This document shows, piece after piece, positions 53,009 through 64,000 of a DNA stretch of 64,000 nucleotides. The DNA is from Meandrina meandrites (taxonomy: Eukaryota; Cnidaria; Anthozoa; Scleractinia; Meandrinidae): positions 50,010,761-50,074,760 of the forward strand of contig OY855904.1 in NCBI GenBank assembly GCA_963693305.1. Direction: 5' to 3'. The position numbers were made by a program, and so were the translations under genes. Within the stretch, counting starts at the first letter, position 1; each line of letters opens with the position of its first letter. Below the pieces are notes generated by a model. The model did not search any database. It worked only from the letters and a program-made list of their open reading frames with translations, and was not told the origin of the DNA.

Positions 53009-56000
53009 CAGTGGAACCCCGTCCTACGGACACCCACTTAAGACATCCGGACACCCCGATATTACGGACAGTTTCGTTTGTCCCGATGAAAAGCACATAT
53101 ATTTTCTCTAAAATTAACCTGCTTATTACGGACACCCGTTAATACGGACAACGGACACTCTTCTGTGTCCCACGTAGCAAACTCTTATACATCGTCAACC
53201 CCGCTTTACGGACATTGCCTATCGGTGTACTGTCAATTGTCATTGTTATGCACGTTTTAAGCTAACTGGAGAAACTCCGAAAGTCAAGTCACTGAGAGAA
53301 GCTATGACAAGTTGGAGTTTCAAGAACAGTAAAGTAATTTTAATTTAGTCCGAGAGTATGGGAAGAAGTAGGAGTAGATGAGCGTAAGGTTTACATAGTT
53401 TAAACTTGTGACAGTTATAGAAAAAACTAAACAATGTTTTAATGATGTTAAAATGTCTGCTTACTTCCTTGTGTAAAGTTAAATCACGGACTTATTCAAG
53501 TGATTTCAAGGACAGTACTACATGTATATATGAAAGTTCATACGATTCTGCTACATAATCCATTGTAAAAAATATGTTTTCATCGTTTTGTATTGCTTTT
53601 TTTCGTAAAAAGGTTATTCGTTTGTCATCAAGGTAATTGATGCATGTCATCAGGGCGCTAAAAAGGAAGGGCGGCGAAATTGGGCGATGCGTAATGCGGA
53701 GTAGGACTGGGTCGAGCGCGCTTCACTGCAGCAAAGTTCAAAACATGGCGGCAAGTGAGAGTCGATGGCTGGTCGAGAATAGTGCTTGCTACGCAAAAAC
53801 AGTAGACGATTCCGCGAAATTCTTTTGAAAATGAAATAACGACATGTTTCCTTAACTGTAAGAAGTTAGAAAGACTTTGATTCTGTCAACGCAGTGTTGA
53901 ATTATCATAAATAAAACCAACTTGCTCGAATTGTCTTTTGCCCTTTTTTCGAACGCTATAAAATCAAGCACCAATTTCAAGGAAAATATGGTAGCAGATG
54001 GCTCAATTTTCAAGCAGTAAGTAGAGTAAGTATTGCTTTTTCATCGGTGTAAATCTCATTCTGAACTTTTTTGAACTTTTTGAGTTATAGGCTTTGAAAG
54101 TTTATACTTAATACCTTGGGGTATACCACTTTTCCAGCTTCGATGCTAAGCAAGCAAATGTGTAGAGGTTTCAGGCATTTACATCTAACTTTAATGAAGA
54201 ATTACAATGACACTATATGACATGATAGAGTGGTCTGTAGAAATGTGTACTCATTAGTAAACAAGGTTGCAAATTTTCCTTGTTTACAGTTTTACATTAA
54301 TGAGTTTTATTTTTTTATGCTCATCAATGCTCTGCAAATGCAACAAAACAGACCAAACCCCTACAGGGTACTAACAATAGTTTATTCCATAACACCAAGG
54401 TAGCCGTGTCAACAATTACAATTACTAGTTAATGATATCCATCACAATTCACATATCAAATGGCATTATGTTGATGAACTTTTTCATTACATTAATTTGT
54501 TATCTACTTAGGTTATGTAAAGATAAAAAGCAAAACTATTAATCATTTGCATGCAAGAGCAGCTTAAAAGTAGAACATTAACAAATTTCTGTTAGCAATA
54601 TATTTGATGGAGACAGAGGGTTAAATTATGGAAGAAAAGCATTTAAATATGTTCTTTTCTTGGCTTTGACAATTGTAACAGCCTTATATTATTATTCTTT
54701 TTACACGCATTTCATTGCACTGGCAAATTCCCTTTTGGATAGGGACTTTTCTAACAGCATTTGCATTAACCTTTAATCTTACTGACCAGCCTATTCACCA
54801 TCTTTTTGAATGCTGAATGACAAAAATTATATAAAAACAAGACCAAGTCAACTCTGTGACTTGAATCATGCAGCTAATGATCATATTAAAATGATACAAA
54901 ATAAAAATTTGATAGCAAATTTTATTGTTAATGTATAAAAGGCACGTGGATAAAACATACATATGTTGACAACCTTCCCTGTCATATGATACAAAAAAGC
55001 TGAGAGTATGAGTACATCTTAAATATCATAATCAGCATAAACCAGAAACCCATCACATGAGTTTTTGTACAAACAGTTCATATTTATTGAGATATTGTTT
55101 TTTTGGTCACACTAGTACTAATGGGCCAGGGCTTGGATAGAGAAATTATAACTGAAATTTTCAGCGTTACAGGTAAAGCTGAAACCTTTCAAAAGGGAAA
55201 AAGGGATATATTTCAGATTTAGACAGCTATGCATCTATTTAACAATGCCTACATCACTTGGGAAACAAGATACCCAAAAGAAAAGTCTGTGCCATGACCT
55301 TCCATTATCTATGGGAAGGAGATGGTGAGAAAACGGGGGTACTTGAATTTTTAGCCACTGCAAAGGGGGCTACTGATGTAATTTGTCATGGAGGACGAGG
55401 CCATGAAATCTTAAAGAGATGATACAAAAGCATAACCATGTTATGTACCAATAAGAACTAGGCACCCAGATTTCATGGTTATGCTCCCTGTGATTTTTCT
55501 ACGACCACAGAGTTACACAGTATTTAGGTGTAGTTATGCATGGATTATGATTTATAATTATAATAATTTCTGTACAGTGTTTTGCATTGCTCTGTTTGGT
55601 TGCTTATGCAATGCATTGTTATACTATTTAGTGATTGAAAGTCCTCATCTCCAAGAAATAGACCAAATAACTGATTAAACCTTAGATATTATTTGACATT
55701 GGGAAGGCAATACTAGCCCTGTCTTTTACCAAACCATTTCTACAAACCATGCACTCTACCATACCATATATAGTGTCATTGTTTATTCTTCAAGGGAGGT
55801 TCTGATGTTCAATAAAATTTGATGTAAATGCCTGAAACCTAGACACATTCGTTTGCTTAAAATCCAGTACCTTGGAAGCTTGAAAAGTGGTATAGCCCAA
55901 GGTACTACCTATTGTCATAATAGCAATATTAAAAGCACTAACAGTATAAACTTTCAAAGCCTATAACTCAAAAAGTTCAAAAAAGTTCAGAATGAGATTT

Positions 56001-57770
56001 ACACCGATGAAAAAGCAATACTTACTCTACTTACTGCTTGAAAATTGAGCCATCTGCTACCATATTTTCCTTGAAATTGGTGCTTGATTTTATAGCGTTC
56101 GAAAAAAGGGCAAAAGACAATTCGAGCAAGTTGGTTTTATTTATGATAATTCAACACTGCGTTGACAGAATCAAAGTCTTTCTAACTTCTTACAGTTAAG
56201 GAAACATGTCGTTATTTCATTTTCAAAAGAATTTCGCGGAATCGTCTTACTGTTTTTGCGTAGCAATCACTTTTCTCGACCAGCCATCGACTCTCACTTG
56301 CCGCCATGTTTTGAACTTTGCTGCAGTGAAGCGCGCTCGACTCAGTCCTACTCCGCATCAAGCATCCCCCAAGAACGCTCTAGCCGTTTCGCCGCCCTTC
56401 CTTTTTAGCGCCCTGATGTCATCAATCAACCGGCACGCGATATCGTACGCGTGAGTCGAATTATTTTCGATCGAACAGGAACGCACTGCGGTAGATATAG
56501 ATATTTTCTTCGCTTTAGGTTTATTTATATGTAAATGTAAGTGGTCGTATATGTAAATAGGTGTCAGGAAAGGCGAAAAGCGTTAACAGAACCCTTAGCT
56601 CTTTGTTCCCTCGAAAAGCGGAGGGTGAATATGTTTGTAATAAACAATAACCATCTTCAAAGAATTACATTTTTAAAGCTGTTGTTGATGTCATATCATG
56701 CGTGTTCAACAAGTACTACATGAAAATGTACGATCTTTTCAAGAAGAATTAACACTGAGATAAAAGAATTTCATTTCTTCAAGAAGCAAGTCTCGAGGAG
56801 AAACGACATTGTTATTGTCCGCATCTTTTGTAGCGGCGGCGGTCTTTGCATGCATGTATTTTTCCCTGGCGCGTTTTGTTCTTTGCTTTCCTGGGACGCT
56901 CATTGTTCTACAAAATTAAGCAGAAACTGAGCATCAATTAAAAAACGTCAATGCTTTCGTGTTCATTGAAAGTTACAGATAAATAACCGTGTTATTATCA
57001 GCACGTGTTGTTTCAACTTTTAGAGTGCGCATGGAGCCCGTGTTGTATCGAATTTCGTGGCTTCCAGTTGACTTGCACAACAAATAATAAAATGAAAACA
57101 CGACGGTTTCGCTGACAGATTGGCCTAATTAAGCAGACAGCTAGCTGCAGGGAGCCAAAAAACTTTAGGCGCAGTTTTCTCGGCAATAAAAATTTGCGAT
57201 TTACGGCATATTCTCGAAGCTCCAAGTCTGACGGGTTTTAATCGATTGACTTCAAATTTCGCGTGTTGCGAGATTTACACCTTAGCTAAAATAAGATGTC
57301 TGGGAATTTTATTTTTCGGCTTTGTTTCGGAGATATTCGCATTTTCTCACGGATAACCTTCCGAAAACTGATAACCAAACTTTGAAATACAATATTTCGA
57401 AAACAAGGAAACCAATCGCCAAGCGGAGACACCTTTTTAAAGAACAACATCTGCGGTTCACAAAAATGTCAATAAGTTTAAATTCCATCAAATTCTCGGG
57501 GAGTTGGAACTCGTGATATGATCATGGGTCATTTGCTAGAAAATGTCAAAAAACTGGAATCAGACATAAAATTCACAAAAATAGACTCCAAATCAGAAAT
57601 ATACATTTATTAAGTAATAAAGGAACGCAGTTTGAGAGAATAAATTAGCATTAGGCGCGCGAATTTCGTGACTTTTCGAGAAGCGGTCTGAAAGGGCACC
57701 TGATACCTTAATACGGAGACCCCGATAATACGGACACTTTGGCATGTCCTCTGGGTGTCCGTATTAACAA
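53009..57770. mobile_element. pogo/Tigger-like insertion, right end incomplete
   Basis: Starts TA|CAGTGGAACCCCGTCC with repeated TACGGACACC-type motifs (53030-53165), the look of Tigger/pogo ends. Matching motifs in inverse order (GTGTCCGTATTAA) end near 57768, next to another repeat. No pogo transposase is seen in the interior, which is largely the inverted-arm structure at 53637-56425. The outer boundary at the right is uncertain. Confidence 0.5.
53637..56425. repeat. Long inverted repeat: ~0.55-0.6-kb arms around 1.6 kb
   Basis: 53637-54190 is the inverted counterpart of 55823-56425 with small indels (for example GACATGTTTCCTTAACTGTA at 53841 against its complement near 56190). Outer ends TTGATG.../...CATCAA. 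The centre (54190-55820) is AT-rich with no supported gene. It may be a foldback or long-TIR transposon. Confidence 0.85.
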
Positions 57771-57990
57771 TACAATACATGGACCTCGGTGTAGCATAGC
57801 ACACAATTTTCAACGCGAAGTACTTGTATTTAAATATTGAACATGTAAAGCAGATTAAATGTGTTAGATATGTCTGGATGTTCGGGAATATTGTTTATTT
57901 GCTGCCTAATGTAGTGTCATTTGCACGACGCAGGCGCGAATACCGTAGCAAACAATATTCCCTCAAAAAGTCATTTTATTGTCCAAATTT
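57771..57990 (-). repeat. Inverted copy of the 25509-25710 repeat
   Basis: CTTCGCGTTGAAAATT..., ...GTGCTATGCTACAC and CAATAAAATGACTTTTTGAG occur here in the opposite orientation to 25509-25710. A dispersed repeat of unknown class. Confidence 0.6.
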
Positions 57991-58439
57991 AAGGAACCCT
58001 CCACTGTTTTTACAAGTATTGCTTAAAATGTTTCGAATGTGCTCATTGTAGTTTGCTTTATTTTCGGTTGGGGGGTAAAACAAAACACTTAATGACAGCC
58101 CCTCGGGAAACAGTGAGTTTTGTTTCCCCAAGACCCTCGATGTTCCCTCGGCTCCGCCGAGTTTCCTTTACAATATATGCTTTTCATTTTTGAGGCAACA
58201 AAGGTTTTTTTTTACACATCCAGTTGTTTCACTGGACGCCATTTTAAAATTGATATGGATTATCGAGGACATTTAGAGCAAATATATGCCCATGTACTTC
58301 CCCCTCCCTAAATATACGCGACTTTGGAGCAAAAAGATACGTAGCAGGGGAGGCACGGGAAGACACCTACGTTAAACATATTTAATGTATAAATTAATTT
58401 TTAAAAAAAAAGGAGTGGAACGTGACATACAGAGTAGCC

Positions 58440-59022
58440 ACTTTAATTAGAAACTGACTCACAACAAACTCGGAAATACATAAATAGCCTATGCATGAAG
58501 ATAAATATTTAACAAATGGATAAATTGATTGATTGCTTGTCAATGAATACTAGCCACGCAAATACACTGTTTAACTAGTCTCTGTAAGAAATGTTAGCCA
58601 ATCGTAGGTCACGCTCTAACATTTAGACAGATTTCTCCAACAGTTCGCTGATGCACTTTTATAAAGCTGGACAGAGTTAAAGCAAGAGTCCTTCTTGCCT
58701 ATAACACAACGCGGCGCAACCCAACAAAACACAAGGACATCTGCTGCACTCGAAAGAACTACAAACTAAAGCGGACCAGCTCACTTCCACAACATATGCA
58801 GCCATAGTGACTAAGATTCTATTCCGTAATAAGTAAAAATTAAAATGGTTGTAGTCGAAACTGTAGAAATATAAGAACGCGTTTCAGAATCCAGTGGAAA
58901 AGTTGGATTTTATTTTACACGGTTTTTATTTCCACTGCACGTTCTTGCATCCGAAATGACGAACTTTAGGCTGGTGAAGTCCTGCACATTTATTTACAAA
59001 TTTCAAGGCATTTTTAAGGGAC

Positions 59023-59030
<8 letters not shown>
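58440..59030 (-). repeat. Inverted copy of GPCR-array spacer
   Basis: Reads in reverse the block found at 22840-23320 and 28195-28640 (for example ATAAAGCTGGACAGAGTTAAAG and GTGACTAAGATTCTATTCCG). This shows that part of the receptor unit was also copied in the opposite direction. Confidence 0.7.

Positions 59031-59098
<68 letters not shown>
59027..59098. repeat. (AAT)n microsatellite
   Basis: About 24 uninterrupted AAT units. Confidence 0.95.
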
Positions 59099-59099
<1 letters not shown>

Positions 59100-62000
59100 T
59101 ATAAAAACAATATATAATTATAATAAAAACCTTCCCAAAATCCTTTGCAACTGAAAAATCATCAATGCCAAATAACTTGGTTAGTTTGAAGCCAGCAGGA
59201 GTACAACGTCGTATAGAAATAACTCTTAACAATAACCACTTCTTGTATAAGACGTAGGGCGATGACGTCATTAGTCACGTGACATTGCTCTGAAGTTCGT
59301 TTTTGCTCACTGTGACGAAGATATTTTGTTACTGAAAAAACAGTCATTGCAGTTTGAAGCACATTGGTGTGAGGCATTTCAGACTGCCCGGGTACCGAAC
59401 AAAATATAAATATTAAGGGAGCTATGTACAATTTTCTAAAAGTGGGAGTCTGGGTACAAGTGCGTATCTGGCGTTGCACTAAATGTGAGGAAACAACAAA
59501 TTACATGTTGCTAGATATTTATATGTTAAGTTCATTTTTATCACTTTTATTGTTATGACGTCATCGGTCACGTGACCAGAACGGACCGCATTTTTAAATT
59601 CGCTTGAAAACTTTACTGGGATCTCCCTCTTAGGATTTTTTTAAGCGAAGTTGTAGATTTTTAAATAGTGTTTTTAAAAATGGCCATTATCACTTTTTCC
59701 TAAAAACGTACGGCAGTAAAAAATACAATTGAAAAGTTTGTTGGCTTCCTACTCAGCGACCATTTGCGGTAGGAATAAAAGAAAATTTTGCCAAAGGCAG
59801 GAGTGCATGCTCTTTATGATGACGTTGTCAGTTTTTTCTTATTTTAATTGCCTTTCGCGAGGATGGATTTAATTTCTTTCAGACGAAAGGAGTGGGACTA
59901 GGGAGATGTTAAGTAGCTGCCCCTCCCCTCCCCCTACTGTGGGTCTCCCCAGCGGATTCCCCGTGGTCCGTATTGCGGTCTCATGACAAGAGCATTTTCA
60001 AAATGGCGACTAGAAAAGGGAATCTAATGGAGTGAATTTGAGATATAGAGGACAGTTTTTTCGATGTTTTTCCTTCTTGACGCGATCAAAACGAGTCCTT
60101 AAACGTAGGGTATACCTCCTTTATTTGTATTCCCGATAAAGAAGAATATGGAATGAGTAGAAACGTGCGAAAACGTGGTTAACAGAAACTTACAGGGACC
60201 TGAGGTAAGCGTTTCTCATTGTACAATGATTTTTTTTAGACTGGTTAAAGCTTATGTCTTCGACGTTTATCATGTTTATCAACTTAGCTTACTGGAATTA
60301 AAGCCGAGCTCGGCGTAAAAAAAAATAGATAGTGAGAACGAGGCGATAATATTAAATGGCAGTCATTTCGTCGAGGCATGTAACTGTTATTTATGTTTGT
60401 CATCTGAATTTTAAGCTACTGTACATCAAATTAATAAGAATCGCTTCCTTTCATTGTTTGTACGTGAGGAAATGTTCCTCAAAATATTGACCAAGTGGCC
60501 ATTTCAGGCCGCAAAGAAAAATTACGTCAGGGAAATTTGAAATTACTGTAACACCTTTGATGTGATAACTTTGAAATTGGAAGAAACATTTCAGCTCAGT
60601 GTGATCTCTTTTTCTAAGATAGACTAGAGACTACTTGCAGTCAGCCTGGTAGCTAATCTAGACTTCAATTAAACGTAACAGTGCTTCTCACGTTTTGGAA
60701 TGCCTCTTTGGGCATGTTTAATAAGTGAGATCATTTCTTAACTTAAAAGTTCTTCTTCCCATGATGTTTTATTGCATTGGTAAACATAGATTTACGTTTC
60801 TTTTGCATTTTGAGGTCTACAGGTAATTTTTGGGACTAATAGAATGCCTAATGTTTTGACAGGATTTGCAGAATTCAGAACTGAGGACATTCTGGATTGC
60901 TGTTGAGTTAAACTATGGATTATAACAAGTTCAGGTAGTTGTCGATCTCTTAGTTTTGCACATAGTTATGTGACAGTCCATTCTAGCAATTCCCATCCTT
61001 CTCTCTACACACATTCATTACCTGAGGCATTTAAAGATCTGTTTCTTGACCAGGCATTTGTCTACTTTATAAAAAATCTGTTTGACATTTTTTTAAGGCC
61101 TGTATTTTCAGTTGTTGAATGACCTTCAGTAGCATTTTGAAGTAGCAAATATGAAAATTTATGAGGCCTTAAACTTAAGCAAGCCTATTCCCAATACAAA
61201 GCTAACTGCAAGCAACATGATGTACCGTTTGGCTAACCAGAATACTATGTACATGTAGGCTAACCGGAATCTTATGTAGGCTAACTGGAATGGCTTGCAA
61301 TATGGCTCGCATGTTTCATGACACATAAGTGCAATACAAGCCAGAAATACCTAACTCCAAAAATTAGCATAACCTCAAGCTACCTCAGCTAACTATACTC
61401 AGGCTAACTGGAGTACTGCTTAGGCTAACCAGGGAGCTTTTTAGGCTAACCAATGTGCTATTTATATATAGTGGAATGGCTCTCATGACTTGTTGGCTCG
61501 CACTTTGTCAAGACCCTTTGAGACCCAACGAGACCCAAGTTTTATTAACTCATATGGGAATTAGCCAAGTAGTAGCTGTAAATTTGATTTAAATAAACTC
61601 TAGCTTAGTTTTGGTTGGCAACTTGCTCTACAAGAAAACCAAACTTAGATTTCTGTGATGTAATGTTTAAAATTCAGCTTTAGGGTCCAAAACATTTTTA
61701 AACGTTATTAAAATAATCTGACATTTTTCTGCAATGATTAATGAAAGGTGGGGTGCAAAGAAAATTGATTTCTTCCTTGCCTCACCCAGGTAGACTGGGC
61801 AAGGTGAAACAATTATTAGCTTACCCAAAGTCCCATGTTTCTTTCGAAACAACTACAACAAAAAATAAAAATCCATAAATGTCATTTGGCTATCTAGCAA
61901 GTGGAAAAAATTATTGGATCCACTAGCCCAACATAAAAGCAGCCAGTTTTTTTTTTTCACACACTGAAAAAGGCCATTTAATTTTAATATACAATCTGCA

Positions 62001-62760
62001 TGCTGGAAAATTGCAATTTCATCAAAATAAATAGTTTTTGTTTGTTTTGTTTCTATTTACAGGTGACTTGAAGACTTTGCAAGGACATTCCTGTTAGTCA
62101 AAATGAACTCAAAAACACACCTTGTGTCAATGTAATAAAATTGACACATGATTGACTCCCACATGTTTCCAGTTTAAACCCGAGTATACTTTAGTGACAT
62201 TTATAGCTATTTATATGATATAAATTCCCAGAACCCAATATGGCTACACATAAATACTGACACTTAATATTACATGTACATTTTAAAACCATTCTGGGGT
62301 TCATGACAAAAAAAATTGTTTCAATAAAAACATGTAACAATAATGAAATAACAGAGAATTAACATCATTAATTATTATCGCAGACCATAAATTTAAATCC
62401 AGGTTAAGTTAATGTGTCAGGTTTTTTTGCAGCACAGGCTCGGTTCCACAAGGTGTGATTCCAAAAAATATCCATACCTCCCCTGAGGATGGTTCTTTGG
62501 TTTGGACCCTCCCACCTCCTGAGATTTCCAGTGTAGCTTCATACTTTCTTTTAAAAATTTGTGTTATTGAGACCCCATCCCCCCCCAGAATTTCCAATGA
62601 CCATCCTTGGGGTGGGTATGGATATTTTCTGGAACCGCGCAATGTAGGCATTTGCTTATGAAAGTAAGCTGCAGATTGATCTGATTGATACACACTAAAC
62701 TATTTTCACATTTACCTGTTTTCTATGGGATATATAATTATATATTGTTTTTACCGGTTT
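59100..62760. other. Intergenic DNA, no supported gene
   Basis: No family-like ORF. Two TGACGTCAT...CACGTGAC motifs (59263-59283, 59557-59576) and an irregular series of AGGCTAAC motifs (61231-61456) are the only structure noted. Some acceptor-like sites (for example TTCTATTTACAG at 62052) are not backed by coding exons. Confidence 0.4.
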
Positions 62761-62761
62761 C

Positions 62762-62830
62762 ACTTGTAATAATAATAATAACAATAATAATAATAATAAT
62801 AATAATAATAATTATAATTGTAATAATTAT
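62762..62830. repeat. (AAT)n-type microsatellite
   Basis: Imperfect AAT/AAC units directly left of the tRNA-like foldback. Confidence 0.85.
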
Positions 62831-62831
62831 A

Positions 62832-62907
62832 ATGAAGGTTATATGTGATCTTCGCAGTGAATTTCCAATATAAGCAATTGGAATAAAGAAGCCTGAAAAA
62901 AAAATCA

Positions 62908-62941
<34 letters not shown>

Positions 62942-63118
62942 GAATACCGGTGGGATGCTCTACCAACTGAACTATGAATCCACAAATTGGGAGCGTGGTC
63001 AATTTTGGGAACTCACAATTGACCTCGGGAACTCACAATTGAACTGGGAACTCACAATTGACCTCGCTCCCAATGTGTTGCTTCGTAGCTCAGTTGGTAG
63101 AGCATCGCACCGGTATTC

Positions 63119-63152
<34 letters not shown>

Positions 63153-63229
63153 TGATTTTTGTTTTCAGGCTTCTTTATTCCAATTGCTTATATTGGAAAT
63201 TCACTGCGAAGATCACATATCACCTTCAT
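62832..63229. mobile_element. Foldback element with two opposed tRNA-like units
   Basis: Arms of roughly 160 bp are inverted copies (ATATGTGATCTTCGCAGTGA at 62841 and its complement at 63201-63220; AAAGAAGCCTGAAAA and complement). Each arm contains a tRNA-like unit: 62911-62985 (minus) and 63080-63150 (plus). The plus copy has perfect A box TAGCTCAGTTGG and B box GGTTCGAATCC; the minus copy has one A-box change. The centre has three copies of a ~20-bp GGGAACTCACAATTGA unit. Anticodon arms do not form a normal 7-base loop, so these are not functional tRNAs. Confidence 0.8.
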
Positions 63230-63494
63230 ATATATCCGCAGTTCATATATGGATCATTTCATAAACATCATATCAATAATTATAATGATAATAATAATAA
63301 TAATCTTTATTAAGTACTTTTCATACAAACTTGAATCTTGTATATATCTGGTTGAAAGAAATATACAAATTTTGTTTTCCCTTCAATTTTTTTCCCATGA
63401 GATAATTTAGTAAAAATTTCAATAGTCTACCTACATAATAACTATTTACAATAAACGGTTCTATAATACAGTCGTTAAATGATAAAAAATATAA

Positions 63495-63499
<5 letters not shown>

Positions 63500-63537
<38 letters not shown>
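63500..63537. repeat. (AAT)n microsatellite at a repeat end
   Basis: Directly followed by CTTTATTTAAGGGTC, a typical edge of a retroposon copied in the minus direction. A smaller run is at 63273-63302 before CTTTATTAAG. Confidence 0.7.
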
Positions 63538-63539
<2 letters not shown>

Positions 63540-64000
63540 TTTATTTAAGGGTCAATTTATTTAGCACTCCTGTGCTAATTGTGGACGCTGTAAATAAATA
63601 AACAAATATTGTTCATCGAACAGAAACTATTTAAAAGTCCCAACTGACAGGAGGCTGACAAGTTGGTTATTTACAAAGCGTGGAGAAATTGCTGTCTTGC
63701 ACCTGACGTCACGGCACCGTTGCTGTGGGACAAGAACAAAGCGTTGTCCTCCGCTGGAAACTAAACATTTTTATCATGCAAACTTTGCGAAAAAGTTTTG
63801 TCACGTGGTTGCAAGCGATCAATTGAATTTGGTTCCACCAGACACACAAGTCCGTCTAATAGCAGGGAGCAGAAAATAAACCCAGGACCTCCGGATTTCA
63901 TGTCTAGCGCCCAGGCTGCCTCCACGTTTACAACAAACTTTAATTTCGATTTGCGATCACCTGCACTTGCAAGGAGAAGCGTGTGGAGAAAATTAATTCT
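63540..64000. other. Retroposon-like DNA at the window edge
   Basis: 63590-63680 (AACAGAAACT...CCAACTGACAGGAGGCTGACAAG) is the inverse of ~34670-34760. 63860-63930 has a degraded tRNA-like B-box region on the minus strand. No gene. Confidence 0.45.

Noticed and set aside
59014..59271. Minus-strand ORF with a poly-Tyr stretch
   Set aside because: It is the (AAT)n microsatellite read in frame.
63080..63150. Functional tRNA gene
   Set aside because: D and T arms form, but the anticodon arm gives only a 4-bp stem and a 10-base loop, and it is mirrored in an inverted copy.

Overview
The window looks like nuclear DNA of an anthozoan cnidarian, most likely a stony coral. Evidence: AT-rich intergenic DNA full of small inverted-repeat elements, tRNA-like repeats, (AAT)n runs, an intronless array of rhodopsin-class GPCRs, and a large TPR-CHAT protein of the kind corals carry in many copies. 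There is no rRNA, CRISPR or bacterial operon.

Layout. (1) 1-7791 is the right-hand part of a Maverick/Polinton element (adintovirus-like): the end of a packaging ATPase, five small proteins (three or four with membrane-type segments), a retrovirus-like DD35E integrase, and on the opposite strand a complete protein-primed family B DNA polymerase. The element ends in a 208-bp near-palindrome. Short palindromes sit in several intergenic gaps. Capsid and protease genes, if present, lie to the left of the window. (2) 7792-31 kb holds four tandem copies of a GPCR unit, all on the minus strand; a fifth copy is at 51-52 kb. Copies 1 and 4 are open reading frames; copies 2, 3 and 5 are broken by frameshifts. 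The duplicated flanks act as empty-site controls, so many transposon insertions can be delimited to the base: a 1.56-kb element with a 9-bp target duplication, a three-level nested insertion, a TTA-flanked MITE, a TA-flanked element and a 90-bp insertion that rewrites one receptor tail. (3) 35.9-40.1 kb is a minus-strand gene for a 1377-codon protein with about 20 TPRs of 40 residues and a C-terminal CHAT (caspase-like) protease domain with both catalytic residues. A TTAA-flanked transposon lies just upstream. (4) 41-64 kb is mostly transposon debris: a decayed THAP exon inside an inverted repeat, a LINE 3' end, a pogo-like insertion that contains 0.6-kb inverted arms, an inverted copy of GPCR-array spacer, and a foldback with two opposed tRNA-like units.

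No single pathway joins these genes. The Maverick genes work together in replication (polymerase), integration (integrase) and presumably packaging (ATPase) of the element. The GPCRs are a local receptor family evolving by tandem duplication and decay. The TPR-CHAT gene is an independent candidate innate-immunity or cell-death protease. Homology statements rest on motif recognition by eye; no search was run.
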